This document shows, in pieces, positions 42,249 to 51,080 of a DNA stretch of 64,000 bases; positions within the stretch are counted from its first letter, which is position 1; each line of letters starts with the position of its first letter. A program made the position numbers and the translations under genes. Origin of the DNA: Quatrionicoccus australiensis (GTDB taxonomy: Bacteria; Pseudomonadota; Gammaproteobacteria; Burkholderiales; Rhodocyclaceae); assembly GCF_020510525.1 (NCBI RefSeq), contig NZ_CP075188.1, positions 2,232,001-2,296,000 on the forward strand, given 5' to 3'. The notes beneath the pieces were generated by a model. It saw nothing but the letters and a program-made list of their open reading frames with translations, was not told the origin of the DNA and did not search any database.

Positions 42249-42276
42249 AAAAATGGCAATCTGGCGCGGTCGACCG
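42249..42276 (+). repeat. Dispersed GGTCGACC repeat, copy 6
   Basis: A5, TGGC, exactly 10 bases (AATCTGGCGC), then GGTCGACCG. It fills most of the 46-base gap between the MFS gene and acuI. GCGGTC/GACCGC also forms a short inverted repeat with the bases just downstream (42266-42286). Confidence 0.6.
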
Positions 42277-42277
42277 T

Positions 42278-43477
42278 TCAGACCGCCTGCAAACGGGCAG
42301 TAGACGCGAGATCGCGCTTTTCGACAAGCTTGAGCAGCAGCAACAGCGCCGTGCCGACCAGCATGACGCCGGCTGCGACGTAGAGCCCGGCGTTGTAGCT
42401 GCCCAGTTGGGTCGCCAGCCAGCCGGTGATCGCCGGCCCGATAATCTGGGCCACGCCGTAGGAGAGCGTCATCTTGCCCATCATCTTGGCCGGCTTGGTC
42501 GGGTAGTAGCGCCCGGCCATGGTCAGCACCAGGCTAACCATGCCGACGAAGGTACCGCCAAAAAGCAGCGCGCCGAACAGCGAGGCGAGCAGGCCGCCGA
42601 ACAGCACCGGCATCAGGATGCCGACGATCTGCAGCACGGCCGCCAGGATCAGCGCATTGAGGTCGCCGGTGCGGCGTGCGATCAGATCCCAGTTGAAACA
42701 GGCCGGGATGGCGCCGATGCCGATCGCCAGGAAGACCAGGTTGCCCTGCCCGCTCAGGCCCGGCAGATGGTTGATGATGGCGACGATGAAGGTGGCGCTG
42801 ACCACGAAACCGAAGCCGGCGCAGAAATACGAGGCCATGAACAGGCGCAGGAAAAGCGGGCTGGGCGGCTTGTCTTCCAGCACCTGGCCGCTCTTGGTGA
42901 CGCCGCTGGTATCCGGCGCCGGCAGCCAGCGCAGGGCCGGCACGAGCAGCACGCAGCCGATGGCGGTAAACACGAACCACTGCTCGCGCCAGTCCAGCCA
43001 GCTATTCATCAAGGCCGCGACCGCGGCGCAGCCGGCAATGCCGATACCGATACCGGCAAAGTGAATGCCCAACTCGCTGCGATGGTTGTGGCGGATCAGC
43101 CAGTTGAGGATCAGGCCGGTGCCGAGCAGCATGCCGGCGGCGCTGGCCAGGCCGGCGAAGTAGCGCGACACAGCCCAGATCGTCACGTCGGTAGTCATGC
43201 CCATGATCGCCGTGCACACGATGGCAACGACGAGACCGATCCGGTACAGCTTGTCTTTCAGCACCAGGTCACTGATCAGCGAGGCGATCAGCGCGCCGCT
43301 CAGGTAGCCGGCGTAATTGATCGCCGCCAGCCAGCCGGCTTCGGCGACGCCCAAACCGGCCTGTTGCTGCATCACGGGCAGCAGCGGCGTATAGGCAAAG
43401 CGGGCGACGCCGAGCACCAGCACCAGGCTGAAAATGCCGGCGCTGAGCACCTGCAGGCGTTGTCTCTGTTCGCGCAT
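42278..43477 (-). CDS. YbfB/YjiJ family MFS transporter
   Basis: A 399-residue permease with about 12 hydrophobic segments. The N-terminal motif [23 protein letters not shown] (residues 19-41) and [12 protein letters not shown] are characteristic of the YbfB/YjiJ (DUF1228) branch of the major facilitator superfamily. The substrate is unknown. It is divergent from a lysR gene with a shared 102-base control region, so that LysR protein is its likely regulator. Confidence 0.87.
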   Translation of the reverse strand: MREQRQRLQVLSAGIFSLVLVLGVARFAYTPLLPVMQQQAGLGVAEAGWLAAINYAGYLSGALIASLISDLVLKDKLYRIGLVVAIVCTAIMGMTTDVTIWAVSRYFAGLASAAGMLLGTGLILNWLIRHNHRSELGIHFAGIGIGIAGCAAVAALMNSWLDWREQWFVFTAIGCVLLVPALRWLPAPDTSGVTKSGQVLEDKPPSPLFLRLFMASYFCAGFGFVVSATFIVAIINHLPGLSGQGNLVFLAIGIGAIPACFNWDLIARRTGDLNALILAAVLQIVGILMPVLFGGLLASLFGALLFGGTFVGMVSLVLTMAGRYYPTKPAKMMGKMTLSYGVAQIIGPAITGWLATQLGSYNAGLYVAAGVMLVGTALLLLLKLVEKRDLASTARLQAV

Positions 43478-43530
43478 GGGGATGTTTCCTCTTGTTTTGG
43501 TAGACGAAAGGTAAACAAGTTAAGCTATCG

Positions 43531-43547
43531 AAACAAATGAATTGTTT
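43531..43547. promoter_or_regulatory. Candidate LysR-type operator between lysR and MFS genes
   Basis: Inverted repeat AAACAA-ATGAA-TTGTTT, AT-rich and dyad-symmetric as LysR binding sites are, 33 bases before the lysR ATG and 54 bases before the MFS ATG. Confidence 0.45.
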
Positions 43548-43579
43548 AGAACATAACGTTCGCTATTGGAGATAGATCA

Positions 43580-44428
43580 ATGGAACTGGTCGCCCTGCGC
43601 ACTTTCCAGACCGTCGTCGAGGAAGGCGGCATTCTCGCCGCTTCGCGCAAGCTGAACACGGTGCAGTCCAATGTCACCAACCGCATCCGCCGGCTGGAAG
43701 AAGAACTCGGTGCCGAGCTGTTTTTCCGCAAGGGGCGCGGCCTCGAACTGGCCCCGTCGGGCCGCGTGCTGCTCGACTACGCGCGCCGCATGCTGTTGCT
43801 GGAACGGCAGACCAGCGCCGCGGTGCGCCAGGTCGGCGAGAATGTCGGCGAACTGCGCATCGGCGCCATGGAAACCTTTGCCGCCCTGCACCTGCCGAGT
43901 GCCCTCAAGGCGGTGCGCGCCGAGCATCCGCGCCTGGAACTGCGCGTCGTCACCAACACCAGCGCCCAGCTCACCGACAAGGTGCTGACCCACAAGCTCG
44001 ACTGCGCCTTCATCGCCGGCCCGGTCATCCATCCCGAGCTGGAGTTCACCGAACTGGTCGTCGAGGAACTGGTCCAGATCAGCGCCAAGGGCGCCAACCC
44101 GGTGCTGCAACCGCTGATCCTGTTCCGCGAAGGCTGTGCCTACCGCAGCCGGGCACTGGCCTGGCAACGCGCCACCGGGCATGCGGTGGCCGATGCCATG
44201 GAGTTCGGCACGCTTGAAGGCATCCTCGGCTGCGTCGCGGTCGGCCTCGGCTGGACGCTGATGCCGCGCCGCGTCGTCGAACAGTCGCAACACGCCGCCG
44301 ACCTGATCGTCGAAACCCTGCCCGCCGAGATCAGCCAGGTGCCGACCGGCATGATCCACCTGCGCGCCGCGCCCCCCATGGTTGCGCTCGGCACGCTGGC
44401 TGATGCCGTTGCAGCGGCAGCGCGCTAG
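43580..44428 (+). CDS. LysR family transcriptional regulator
   Basis: A 282-residue LTTR. The N-terminal winged helix-turn-helix (residues 1-60) reads LRTFQTVVEEGGILAASRKLNTVQSNVTNRIRRLEEELG and is followed by a type-2 periplasmic-binding-like effector domain. GGAG lies 9 bases before the ATG. It is divergent from the MFS gene it probably controls. It converges with yeaD after a 9-base gap. Confidence 0.92.
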   Translation: MELVALRTFQTVVEEGGILAASRKLNTVQSNVTNRIRRLEEELGAELFFRKGRGLELAPSGRVLLDYARRMLLLERQTSAAVRQVGENVGELRIGAMETFAALHLPSALKAVRAEHPRLELRVVTNTSAQLTDKVLTHKLDCAFIAGPVIHPELEFTELVVEELVQISAKGANPVLQPLILFREGCAYRSRALAWQRATGHAVADAMEFGTLEGILGCVAVGLGWTLMPRRVVEQSQHAADLIVETLPAEISQVPTGMIHLRAAPPMVALGTLADAVAAAAR

Positions 44429-44437
44429 ACGAAAGCC

Positions 44438-45283
44438 TTAGATCGCGACCAGGGTCTGCCGGCCGTACCATTCCTCGCCGGCCGGCAGGCTGACCGGCTC
44501 GCCGGCCACCGCGGCCTCGATGCAGAGCATGTGACGCCAGGCATCGTCCGGCATGTCCTTGAGTTCGGCGCAGCGCTCGACCCACGGATTCCACACCACG
44601 ACGTCGGGGAAGCCCTGGTTTTGCAGCGCCAGGCTGAGATTGGCGGCATGCAGCATCTGCGGCCGCTTGACGTTGAAATAGACGCGGTCGGTCTCGCCCT
44701 CGATGCGCAGCTCGATGCCGCTGTCGCGCTGCACCGTGTCCTTGACCGCATCGCGGTAGTCGAAACCGTGCAGGCCTTCGAGTTCGATGTCTTCGACCTG
44801 GGTGACGCGCAGGTAGGAATGCAGCGCGCCGGTGAATTCGAAAGTGTCGCCGCCGGTGTTGGTGATGCACAGCTCGACGTCGATCCGGTCGGCTTCGACC
44901 ATCAGCGTGATTTCGGCATGGAAGGCATGCGGCCAGAGGGCACGACTGGCTTCATCGTCGGTCACTTCCAGCGTGACCAGCGCGTAATCGTCGCCGCAAC
45001 GCTGCGAACTGACCGACCACAGGCGGGTGCGTACCAGGCCGTGCTTGGGCAGGTCACCAAGGCTGGCAAATTGCGGGAAACAGACGGGTACACCGCCACG
45101 AATCGCCACGCTGCCGTCGAACACGGCCTGCTCGGAGAGGAACAGGCGTTCACGGCCGTCGGCCGTCTTCCAGGACAGGACCTGGCCGCCCAGCCGGCTG
45201 ATCACGGCCGTGGTGCCTTTCGGGCCGTTCAACTGGAAGGCTTCGATGCCGTGGAATTCGATGGTTTCAATGGAGGGTTTCAT
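44438..45283 (-). CDS. yeaD: D-hexose-6-phosphate mutarotase YeaD-like
   Basis: A 281-residue aldose-1-epimerase-fold enzyme that interconverts anomers of hexose 6-phosphates. Family blocks are SRLGGQVLSWKTADGRERLFLSE near residue 30, the GGVPVCFPQFAS loop and the catalytic region FTGALHSYLRVTQVEDIELEGLHGFDYRD. The C-terminal WNPWVERCAELKDMPDDAWRHMLCIEAA also fits. Its start overlaps the DUF3301 gene by 17 bases. Confidence 0.9.
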   Translation of the reverse strand: MKPSIETIEFHGIEAFQLNGPKGTTAVISRLGGQVLSWKTADGRERLFLSEQAVFDGSVAIRGGVPVCFPQFASLGDLPKHGLVRTRLWSVSSQRCGDDYALVTLEVTDDEASRALWPHAFHAEITLMVEADRIDVELCITNTGGDTFEFTGALHSYLRVTQVEDIELEGLHGFDYRDAVKDTVQRDSGIELRIEGETDRVYFNVKRPQMLHAANLSLALQNQGFPDVVVWNPWVERCAELKDMPDDAWRHMLCIEAAVAGEPVSLPAGEEWYGRQTLVAI

Positions 45284-45608
45284 GGCTGCTCGGAATCACG
45301 TAAAGGTTGGGGCGAACATGCAGGATCTCGACCTCGTGGCCAAGCATCGTGACGCTGCCGGAACGGCGGTTGTCGCCGGTATCGCTATATTCGAAGGCAT
45401 AGACGCGGCGCAGCCGAAGCTGGCCATTGTCGTCGCGACCCAGGCGCAGCGAGCGCCCGACCACGGTTTCGTCGAGGAATTGCAGGCCCTCGTCGGTACA
45501 CGCCTGCTGCGCGGCCAAAATGCCGATTTCACGGGCTTTCAGCGTATCCAGCCAGAACCAGACGAGGGCACCGGCGAGCAACAGGAAAATGGTTTCGTAA
45601 ATAGGCAT
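45267..45608 (-). CDS. DUF3301 family membrane-anchored protein
   Basis: A 113-residue protein with one N-terminal membrane helix (residues 6-22, TIFLLLAGALVWFWLD) and a small cytoplasmic domain matching DUF3301: LKAREIGILAAQQACTDEGLQFLDETV, then RLRRVYAFEYSDTGDNRRSG and the C-terminal GHEVEILHVRP. The function is unknown. ATG 45608 was preferred, 8 codons into the open frame; it is divergent from rlmJ, 22 bases apart. Confidence 0.83.
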   Translation of the reverse strand: MPIYETIFLLLAGALVWFWLDTLKAREIGILAAQQACTDEGLQFLDETVVGRSLRLGRDDNGQLRLRRVYAFEYSDTGDNRRSGSVTMLGHEVEILHVRPNLYVIPSSHETLH

Positions 45609-45630
45609 GGCGACGAAGTATACTGTGCCC

Positions 45631-46476
45631 ATGCTCAGTTACCGCCACGCCTTTCACGCCGGCAACCACGCCGACGTAATCAAACACCTGATCCTGCTCC
45701 AGATCGCCCAGTACATGGGCGAGAAACCGGCGCCCTTCTGGATCATCGACACCCATGCCGGCGCCGGCTGCTACGCGCTGGAGTCGGCGCACGCCACCAA
45801 GCTCGCCGAATTCCGCGACGGCATCGGCCGCCTCTGGGATGCCAAGGGCCTGCCGCCGGCCACCGCCGACTATGTCGATTTCGTCCGCATGCTCAATCCG
45901 GACGGCCAGCTGCGCCAGTATCCGGGTTCGCCCTGGCTGGCCAGCCAGCTGCTGCGCGACGGCGACCGCCTGCGTCTCTACGAACTGCACAGCACCGACG
46001 TCAAGCTGCTTGAAGGCTGCTTCAAGAGCGCCGGCCGCCAGGTCATGGTCACCGCCGGCGACGGCTTTGCCGGGCTGAAAGCCATCCTGCCGCCCCCGCC
46101 GCGCCGCGCCCTGGTCCTGATCGACCCGTCCTACGAAACGCGCGACGACTACAGCAATGTCGTCAAGGGCCTGCAGGAAGCCATGAAACGCTTCCCGACC
46201 GGCACTTACGCGCTGTGGTATCCGATGCTCTCCAAGCCGGAATCACGCAAACTGCCCGACAAGCTGAAAGGCCTGGGCGCCAAGGACTGGCTGCACGCCA
46301 CGCTGGAAGTCAGCGCCCCGGCCAAGGACGGCTACGGCATGCACGGCAGCGGCATGTTCATCATCAACCCGCCGTGGACGCTGGAAAAGACCCTGCACGA
46401 AAACCTGCCGGTGATCACCCGATTGCTCGCCCAGAACGACGGGGCGAAGTACAAGATCGAGAGCCAGACGAGCTGA
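45631..46476 (+). CDS. rlmJ: 23S rRNA (adenine-2030-N6)-methyltransferase RlmJ
   Basis: A 281-residue N6-adenine methyltransferase that modifies A2030 of 23S rRNA. The N-terminus MLSYRHAFHAGNHADVIKH is diagnostic and fixes the start at 45631. The SAM motif is FWIIDTHAGAGCYALES. Motif IV reads LIDPSYE, with Ser in place of the usual second Pro of DPPY. The C-terminal SGMFIINPPWTLE also matches the family. Confidence 0.93.
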   Translation: MLSYRHAFHAGNHADVIKHLILLQIAQYMGEKPAPFWIIDTHAGAGCYALESAHATKLAEFRDGIGRLWDAKGLPPATADYVDFVRMLNPDGQLRQYPGSPWLASQLLRDGDRLRLYELHSTDVKLLEGCFKSAGRQVMVTAGDGFAGLKAILPPPPRRALVLIDPSYETRDDYSNVVKGLQEAMKRFPTGTYALWYPMLSKPESRKLPDKLKGLGAKDWLHATLEVSAPAKDGYGMHGSGMFIINPPWTLEKTLHENLPVITRLLAQNDGAKYKIESQTS

Positions 46477-46516
46477 TCAACCCGGGCGGACCTGACTCTT
46501 TCCGGTACGCCCGTGT

Positions 46517-47800
46517 CTAGCTGAGTTGGCGACTCATTTCGGCAATGGGAACATTGCGAATGCAGCCGATCATGTACAACTGCCCGGCGCGAAGCGCAGA
46601 TGGCACATCCTGTCGTTTTTCGAACTCCGCCTTGATGGCATCCGCAGCAGGAAGAATTTGCGCCAATAGCCGATTGAGTTCGCGTTCCGCAATGGATACG
46701 GGAAGCTTCATGGCATCACCGAACGCCAGAATGTGCTTGCGCCGCAAATCAGCAAAAAAGCGGGCCTCGCCGAGCGCATGGGTCAGTTCGACATCCGGCC
46801 AACGCGCCCCGTGGACCACCAGATCCGGCCGCGCCCAGGAAACCGTGCTGACCAGATCGTAATGCGGCGCCAGCGCGTAGCCATCGCGGCCAGCAAAAAG
46901 CGAGAGGTTTTTCAGGTGGGCGTCGTGGTTGCCAAGCAAAACATTCAACAAGGTCCAGCGAAACAGGGCGATCCGGGTCGGCGCCTTGGCCCGGCACAAA
47001 TCGACAACCCGGTTGAGCGCTTCAGCCCCGGCAAGCGTGTATTTCGACCCAGAAGACAGTGAAAGCAATTGCGTGGCATCAAGCGCATGTCGCCGTTCAA
47101 GCACTCCGTTGACGTATCGGCGATCAAAGCGCTCGATCAAATAAACGGCAGAAGGCACATAGCGAAGCTCCACCCTGGGCACATCGAACCGTAGTTGCTG
47201 AGCAACTCGGGCGCAATACCACTCATTGACGGCGCTCGCCGGGTAGTGCTCGCTCAGGGCATCGGGCTTGAGGATATGGGTGGATATCCGGGAACCGACC
47301 GGCTCGTATAAAACGCCATGCTCATCGAGGACCACCGGCAGTTTCTCCTGGGCACCAGCCAGTGACATTTTCTTGGGTGCGGTCGAGGCCAGTGAAACAT
47401 GTGGCATTTGAACAATCCGTTGCTGCAGGATTTCATCGGGCAACGGGATCAGCGCAGCTTCCGCCTGTTTCTCACCCGGCGCCAGCAAGGTAATGGCACC
47501 GGCCGACTCGGCACCGAAGCGCGCCAGGAGGCTCCAGGCATCCCATTCGCCCTTGCCCAACGCAGCCACCAGACGCTGACGCGCCATCTCGTCCGGCAGA
47601 AGATTATCGAAATACCACTGGACCGGCCGCGTGCTTCCGGCATCCTCAATGCGTTCCGGCTGCAAAGGCAGGCCCGGCGCCAGGGGGAACCCGTCTTGCA
47701 ACCAGGCATCGGCATAGGCAAAACTCCATACACCAGTACTCTCGAAAAGCCGGCCGACCAGTCGAGATTCGACAAACACATCCAACTCGCGCCCGTTCAT
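46517..47800 (-). CDS. hipA: HipA-type serine/threonine kinase toxin
   Basis: A 427-residue HipA kinase; the E. coli protein phosphorylates glutamyl-tRNA synthetase and induces persistence. An N-terminal subdomain (about residues 1-130) is followed by KKMSLAGAQEKLPVV (the phosphorylation-loop region) and STHILKPD, with the ATP-binding Lys at about 179. The catalytic loop LLGNHDAHLKNLSL (about 287-300) and the metal-binding YDLVST complete the core. All key residues look intact. The ATG overlaps the hipB stop by 4 bases, the normal antitoxin-first order. Confidence 0.93.
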   Translation of the reverse strand: MNGRELDVFVESRLVGRLFESTGVWSFAYADAWLQDGFPLAPGLPLQPERIEDAGSTRPVQWYFDNLLPDEMARQRLVAALGKGEWDAWSLLARFGAESAGAITLLAPGEKQAEAALIPLPDEILQQRIVQMPHVSLASTAPKKMSLAGAQEKLPVVLDEHGVLYEPVGSRISTHILKPDALSEHYPASAVNEWYCARVAQQLRFDVPRVELRYVPSAVYLIERFDRRYVNGVLERRHALDATQLLSLSSGSKYTLAGAEALNRVVDLCRAKAPTRIALFRWTLLNVLLGNHDAHLKNLSLFAGRDGYALAPHYDLVSTVSWARPDLVVHGARWPDVELTHALGEARFFADLRRKHILAFGDAMKLPVSIAERELNRLLAQILPAADAIKAEFEKRQDVPSALRAGQLYMIGCIRNVPIAEMSRQLS

Positions 47801-48078
47801 GGGCGAACTCTCGTCCGCCGCGGCCTTGATTGCTCATTCGGCAGTTGAATACTCCCGACACCCGGCGGCAACGAAACGTGCAATTGAATCCCCAGTTCAT
47901 CGAGCAACTGGAACAGCGTCCTGATCGCTGCTGCCGGAGGATCGCCCTGCTCCATGCGGCGCAAGGTCGTCGGGGAAACACCAAGCATTGCCGCCAGATC
48001 TTCGGCGCGAAGTTGTTGCGCTGTTCTCGTTTCGCGCAGGACGGCACCAAGGGCCATGGCGGATTTGATTTCAAGCAT
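47797..48078 (-). CDS. hipB: HipB-type XRE antitoxin/repressor
   Basis: A 93-residue helix-turn-helix protein (from the ATG at 48078) with the lambda-repressor-like fold LGAVLRETRTAQQLRAEDLAAMLGVSPTTLRRMEQGDPPA. It is expected to neutralise HipA and to repress hipBA. The tail after residue 70 is Pro/Arg-rich. Three operator-like sites lie upstream (48089-48208), the first ending 11 bases before the start codon. An ATG three codons upstream at 48087 is an alternative. Confidence 0.92.
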   Translation of the reverse strand: MLEIKSAMALGAVLRETRTAQQLRAEDLAAMLGVSPTTLRRMEQGDPPAAAIRTLFQLLDELGIQLHVSLPPGVGSIQLPNEQSRPRRTRVRP

Positions 48079-48088
48079 GCGCACCACC

Positions 48089-48110
48089 TATCGACAAGTT
48101 TTTGTTGATT
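48089..48110. promoter_or_regulatory. hipBA operator O2 (promoter-proximal to hipB)
   Basis: A 22-base site TATCGACAA...TTGTTGATT, 18 of 22 identical to the core of O1, between the candidate -10 and the hipB ribosome-binding region. Its centre is exactly 49 bases from the centre of O1. Confidence 0.6.
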
Positions 48111-48130
48111 GCAGATGGAGTATGCCTGAT

Positions 48131-48166
48131 TTATTCTTATCGACAAAATTTTGTCGATAAGAATAA
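48131..48166. promoter_or_regulatory. hipBA operator O1, perfect 36-base palindrome
   Basis: The 36 bases form a perfect palindrome whose core is TATCG-N12-CGATA (48138-48159). It overlaps the candidate hipBA -35 (TTGTCG), with CATACT 16 bases downstream as -10 on the minus strand. This is the strongest of three sites with the same core length. Confidence 0.8.
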
Positions 48167-48186
48167 ACTGCGGCAACCAAGGTAAT

Positions 48187-48208
48187 TATCGACACTAAAC
48201 TACCGATA
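48187..48208. promoter_or_regulatory. hipBA operator O3 (distal)
   Basis: TATCGACA...CCGATA, 22 bases, matching O1 at 13 or more positions and at all of the outer TATCG/CGATA bases. Its centre lies exactly 49 bases beyond O1. The rest of the gap to 48294 contains nothing recognised. Confidence 0.55.
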
Positions 48209-48294
48209 AAATTCCGCAACACAAATACAGCGAGCTTGGCACGAACGGAAAAATGCTCTCTCGCCGAAATTTGCCAACGCCAGAATGCGCATCC

Positions 48295-48648
48295 TTACAG
48301 CTCGGTATATTTGGCCCGCGACCCGCGGGCCTTTTCTATGGGGTATTTCGCCGCGTTCTTGACCAGCTTGGCGCGCGCTGCGGCAAGCAGGTCGATGCCG
48401 GCGGTATCGGCGATCAGCAGCAGGTAGAGCAGGATGTCGGCGCATTCGTCGCGCAGGGCTTCGCCCGACTTGGCGCCGGCCGGCAAGGCGTCGATCTCGG
48501 CATCGCTCTTCCATTGCGTCAGTTCGAGCAGCTCGGCCGCTTCGAGATTGAGCGAGGTGATCAGGTTGCGCAGGGTGTGAAACTGCCGCCAATCGCGCGC
48601 ATCGCGAAATTCGCGCAGCGCAGCGGTCAACGCTTCAAAATCACTCAT
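48295..48648 (-). CDS. MazG-like nucleotide pyrophosphohydrolase
   Basis: A 117-residue all-alpha NTP pyrophosphohydrolase related to MazG and dCTPase (RS21-C6/DCTPP1). Metal-binding residues are in NLEAAELLELTQW (ExxE) and LRDECADILLYLLLIAD (ExxD). The role is probably hydrolysis of a non-canonical or excess (d)NTP. ATG 48648 is preferred because GGAG sits 7 bases upstream. A much longer open frame in the same phase (to 49635) is a shadow of the opposite gene. Confidence 0.85.
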   Translation of the reverse strand: MSDFEALTAALREFRDARDWRQFHTLRNLITSLNLEAAELLELTQWKSDAEIDALPAGAKSGEALRDECADILLYLLLIADTAGIDLLAAARAKLVKNAAKYPIEKARGSRAKYTEL

Positions 48649-48762
48649 TTTCATTCTCCGGCCGATGGCATCCGGGCGCGATGCTAGCGCAAAAATGCCT
48701 TCGCCACGGCGTTGACCGTCCGGGCATATACAATCTGCCCTGCCCTCACCCACGGAATCAGC

Positions 48763-50007
48763 ATGGCCCGCAAACTGTCGCTCAATACGCAAATCCTGAT
48801 CGGCTGCGCCCTCGGCATCGCCGGCGGCCTCTACCTGAACGGCCAGACCGCGACACCGCTGGCGCAGAACACGCTGTACGGCGCCAAACTGGTCGGTACG
48901 CTGTTCCTCGACCTGCTGCGCATGGTGCTGGTGCCGCTGATCTTTTCGTCCATCGTGGTCGGCGTTGCCAACCTGCGCGCGCATGAAAAGATGCATGCAG
49001 TGTGGACGACGACGCTGGGCTTTTTTGCGCTGTCGATGGCACTGGCGATCTTCCTCGGCTTCGGTGCCGCCAACCTGTTCCGGCCCGGCGAAGGCATGCA
49101 CCTGGCGATGTTCGCCGAGGCGACGCAGAATTTCCAGGCGCGCCAGATGCCGCTGCCCGATTACATCGCCCAGTTCATGCACGGCCTGTTCCAGAACCCG
49201 ATCAAGGCGCTGGCCAGCGGCGACCTGCTCGCCATCGTCGTCATTGCGCTGATCCTCGGCATCGCGCTGGTGATCGGCGGCGAGCGCTACAAGAACCTGC
49301 GCACGCTGCTCCAGGAACTGCAGGAACTCTGCCTGCTGATTGTCGGCTGGATCATGTACCTGGCGCCGCTCGGCCTCGCCGCCCTGCTCCTGCAACTGGC
49401 CGCGACGCAGCAGGCGGCGCTGCTCGGCAGCCTGCTCGAATTCATCGCCGTGGTCACCGGCACGACGCTGTTCCACGGCATCGTCGTGCTGCCCGCCTTG
49501 CTCTGGCTGGTCACCCGCGTCTCGCCGCTGCGCTTCTGGCGCGGTGCGCGTGAAGCGCTGATCACCGCCTTCGTCACCAGCTCCAGTGCCGCCACGCTGC
49601 CGGTGACGCTGCGCTGTGTCGAGCAGCACCTGCACGTCAAGAAGGACATCGCCAATTTCGTCGTACCGCTCGGCGCCACGGTCAACATGGATGGCACGGC
49701 CCTTTACGAAGCGGCCGCCGCCCTCTTCGTTGCCCGCCTGGCCGGCATCGAACTCGACATCGCGCAGCAGGCGGTGATCTTCTGCGTCGCCATGCTCGGC
49801 GCTCTGGGCGCGCCCGGCATCCCCAGCGTCGGCATGCTATCGATGGTGCTGGTACTGCAGTCGGTCGGCCTGCCGACCGAAGCCATCGCCATCCTGCTGC
49901 CGATCGACCGCATCCTCGACACAACGCGTACGGCGGTCAATGTCGAAGGCGACATGATCGGCAGCCTGATCGTGCAGAAGCTGACCAGCGCCGACAAGAA
50001 CGCCTGA
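48763..50007 (+). CDS. Dicarboxylate/amino acid:cation symporter (DAACS family)
   Basis: A 414-residue secondary transporter of the GltP/DctA type. Hydrophobic segments occur throughout. The family signatures are DLLRMVLVPLIFSSIVVGVANL (about residues 50-71), the HP1 serine-rich ITAFVTSSSAATLPVTL (about 267-283), the TM7 NMDGTALYEAAAALF (about 308-322) and the TM8 region IDRILDTTRTAVNVEGD with the substrate-contacting Asp/Arg. The substrate (glutamate, aspartate or C4-dicarboxylate) cannot be fixed from sequence by eye. The ATG at 48763 was chosen over upstream codons. Confidence 0.92.
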   Translation: MARKLSLNTQILIGCALGIAGGLYLNGQTATPLAQNTLYGAKLVGTLFLDLLRMVLVPLIFSSIVVGVANLRAHEKMHAVWTTTLGFFALSMALAIFLGFGAANLFRPGEGMHLAMFAEATQNFQARQMPLPDYIAQFMHGLFQNPIKALASGDLLAIVVIALILGIALVIGGERYKNLRTLLQELQELCLLIVGWIMYLAPLGLAALLLQLAATQQAALLGSLLEFIAVVTGTTLFHGIVVLPALLWLVTRVSPLRFWRGAREALITAFVTSSSAATLPVTLRCVEQHLHVKKDIANFVVPLGATVNMDGTALYEAAAALFVARLAGIELDIAQQAVIFCVAMLGALGAPGIPSVGMLSMVLVLQSVGLPTEAIAILLPIDRILDTTRTAVNVEGDMIGSLIVQKLTSADKNA

Positions 50008-50013
50008 CGCCGG

Positions 50014-50448
50014 CTATTTGTCCGGCACCTCGATGCCGCGCTGGCGCAACCACTCGCGATCCAGCTCCCAGCGCACGTCGCTGATCCCCGGCTGCGCCGC
50101 GACGATGCTGCGCGCTTCGGCCTGGACGGCGCCGAGTTGCTGCTCGACGGCGATGAAGGCCGGGTTGTTGGCATCCTTGACGTTGATTTCCGGGTAGAGC
50201 ACGCCCAGCACCTTGAAAGCCGGCACCTCGAAACTGCGCGGCGTGCTGAGCACTGCCGTCTTGCCTTCGACGCGCAGCACATGGAATTGATAGGGATAGG
50301 CCTTGAGCTGGGCGCTGCCCTGCGTCGCGATGATTCCGGTCAGCTCGCGCGAACGCGCATCCGGCCGGCGGATCGCCCAGTCGAGTGCGACCAGGCCGGC
50401 AATGACGAGCAAGGCCCATTGCCAGGATTTGAGTCGAGGAAAATTCAT
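50014..50448 (-). CDS. Conserved hypothetical membrane-anchored protein
   Basis: A 144-residue protein with one N-terminal membrane helix (residues 8-27, WQWALLVIAGLVALDWAIRR) and an alpha/beta-looking remainder (AQLKAYPYQFHVLRVEGKTAVLSTPRS, EVPAFKVLGVLYPEINVKDAN). I do not recognise the family. Start 50448 is the first ATG giving a helix at the N-terminus; the frame upstream crosses the dispersed repeat. It converges with the symporter gene, 6 bases apart. Confidence 0.65.
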   Translation of the reverse strand: MNFPRLKSWQWALLVIAGLVALDWAIRRPDARSRELTGIIATQGSAQLKAYPYQFHVLRVEGKTAVLSTPRSFEVPAFKVLGVLYPEINVKDANNPAFIAVEQQLGAVQAEARSIVAAQPGISDVRWELDREWLRQRGIEVPDK

Positions 50449-50500
50449 GTTGGCTCCTTGAGGCGCCCCGCAGGCCGGCAGCGTAACATTACGCCTGCGC

Positions 50501-50532
50501 TTTGCGGTCGACACCGCAAAAATGGCCATTTT
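50501..50532 (-). repeat. Dispersed GGTCGACC repeat, copy 7, with two palindromes
   Basis: On the minus strand AAAATGGCCATTTT (a perfect 14-base palindrome, 50519-50532) runs into TTTGCGGT-GTCG-ACCGCAAA (50501-50520), perfect 8-base arms. The core carries two extra bases (GGTGTCGACC), so spacing from GCC to the core is 8. It is intergenic, between the hypothetical gene and the carbonic-anhydrase-like gene. Confidence 0.6.
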
Positions 50533-50554
50533 CAAATAGCAAAAAGGAGACCGC

Positions 50555-51076
50555 ATGCCCCTCTACCGCCTCGCTGACAAACAACCGCAAATCGGCGACA
50601 ACGCCTGGGTTGCCCCCAACGCCACGGTAATCGGCGACATCCGCCTCGGCGAGAACGCCTCGATCTGGTGGAACGCCACGCTGCGCGGCGACAACGACCC
50701 GATCCACATCGGCGCCAACACCAACATCCAGGACGGCTCGGTACTGCATACCGACGAAGGCGTGCCGATGCACATCGGCGACAACGTCACCGTCGGCCAC
50801 CTGGTCATGCTGCACGGCTGCACGGTCGGCGACGGCAGCCTGATCGGCATCGGCTCGGTGATCCTCAACCGCGCCGTGATCGGCAAGGGCTGCATCGTCG
50901 GCGCCAATACGCTGATCCCGGAAGGCAAGGTCTTCCCGGACCGCGTGCTGATCGTCGGCTCGCCGGGCAAGGTCGTGCGCGAACTATCCGACGAGGATGT
51001 CGCCAAGCTGCAGAAATCAGCCGAGCACTACGTAGCCAACGCCGCCCGCTACCGCGACACGCTTGAGCCGCTGTAA
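50555..51076 (+). CDS. Gamma carbonic anhydrase family protein
   Basis: A 173-residue left-handed beta-helix trimer protein. The hexapeptide repeats run from about residue 11 to 135. The three zinc-site His are seen in [31 protein letters not shown]. Many bacterial members (YrdA/PaaY-like) have no proven carbonic anhydrase activity, so the physiological role is open. AAGGAG precedes the ATG. Confidence 0.9.
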   Translation: MPLYRLADKQPQIGDNAWVAPNATVIGDIRLGENASIWWNATLRGDNDPIHIGANTNIQDGSVLHTDEGVPMHIGDNVTVGHLVMLHGCTVGDGSLIGIGSVILNRAVIGKGCIVGANTLIPEGKVFPDRVLIVGSPGKVVRELSDEDVAKLQKSAEHYVANAARYRDTLEPL

Positions 51077-51080
51077 ACGA

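Noticed and set aside
48131..48166. Transcription terminator at the 36-base palindrome upstream of hipBA
   Set aside because: It lies upstream of hipB, overlaps a promoter -35, and has two sister sites with the same core and spacing, so operator is a better reading.
48649..49635. Upstream extension of the MazG-like gene antisense to the symporter
   Set aside because: Low-complexity Gln/Arg/His-rich sequence; the MazG-like family starts at 48648 with a good ribosome-binding site.
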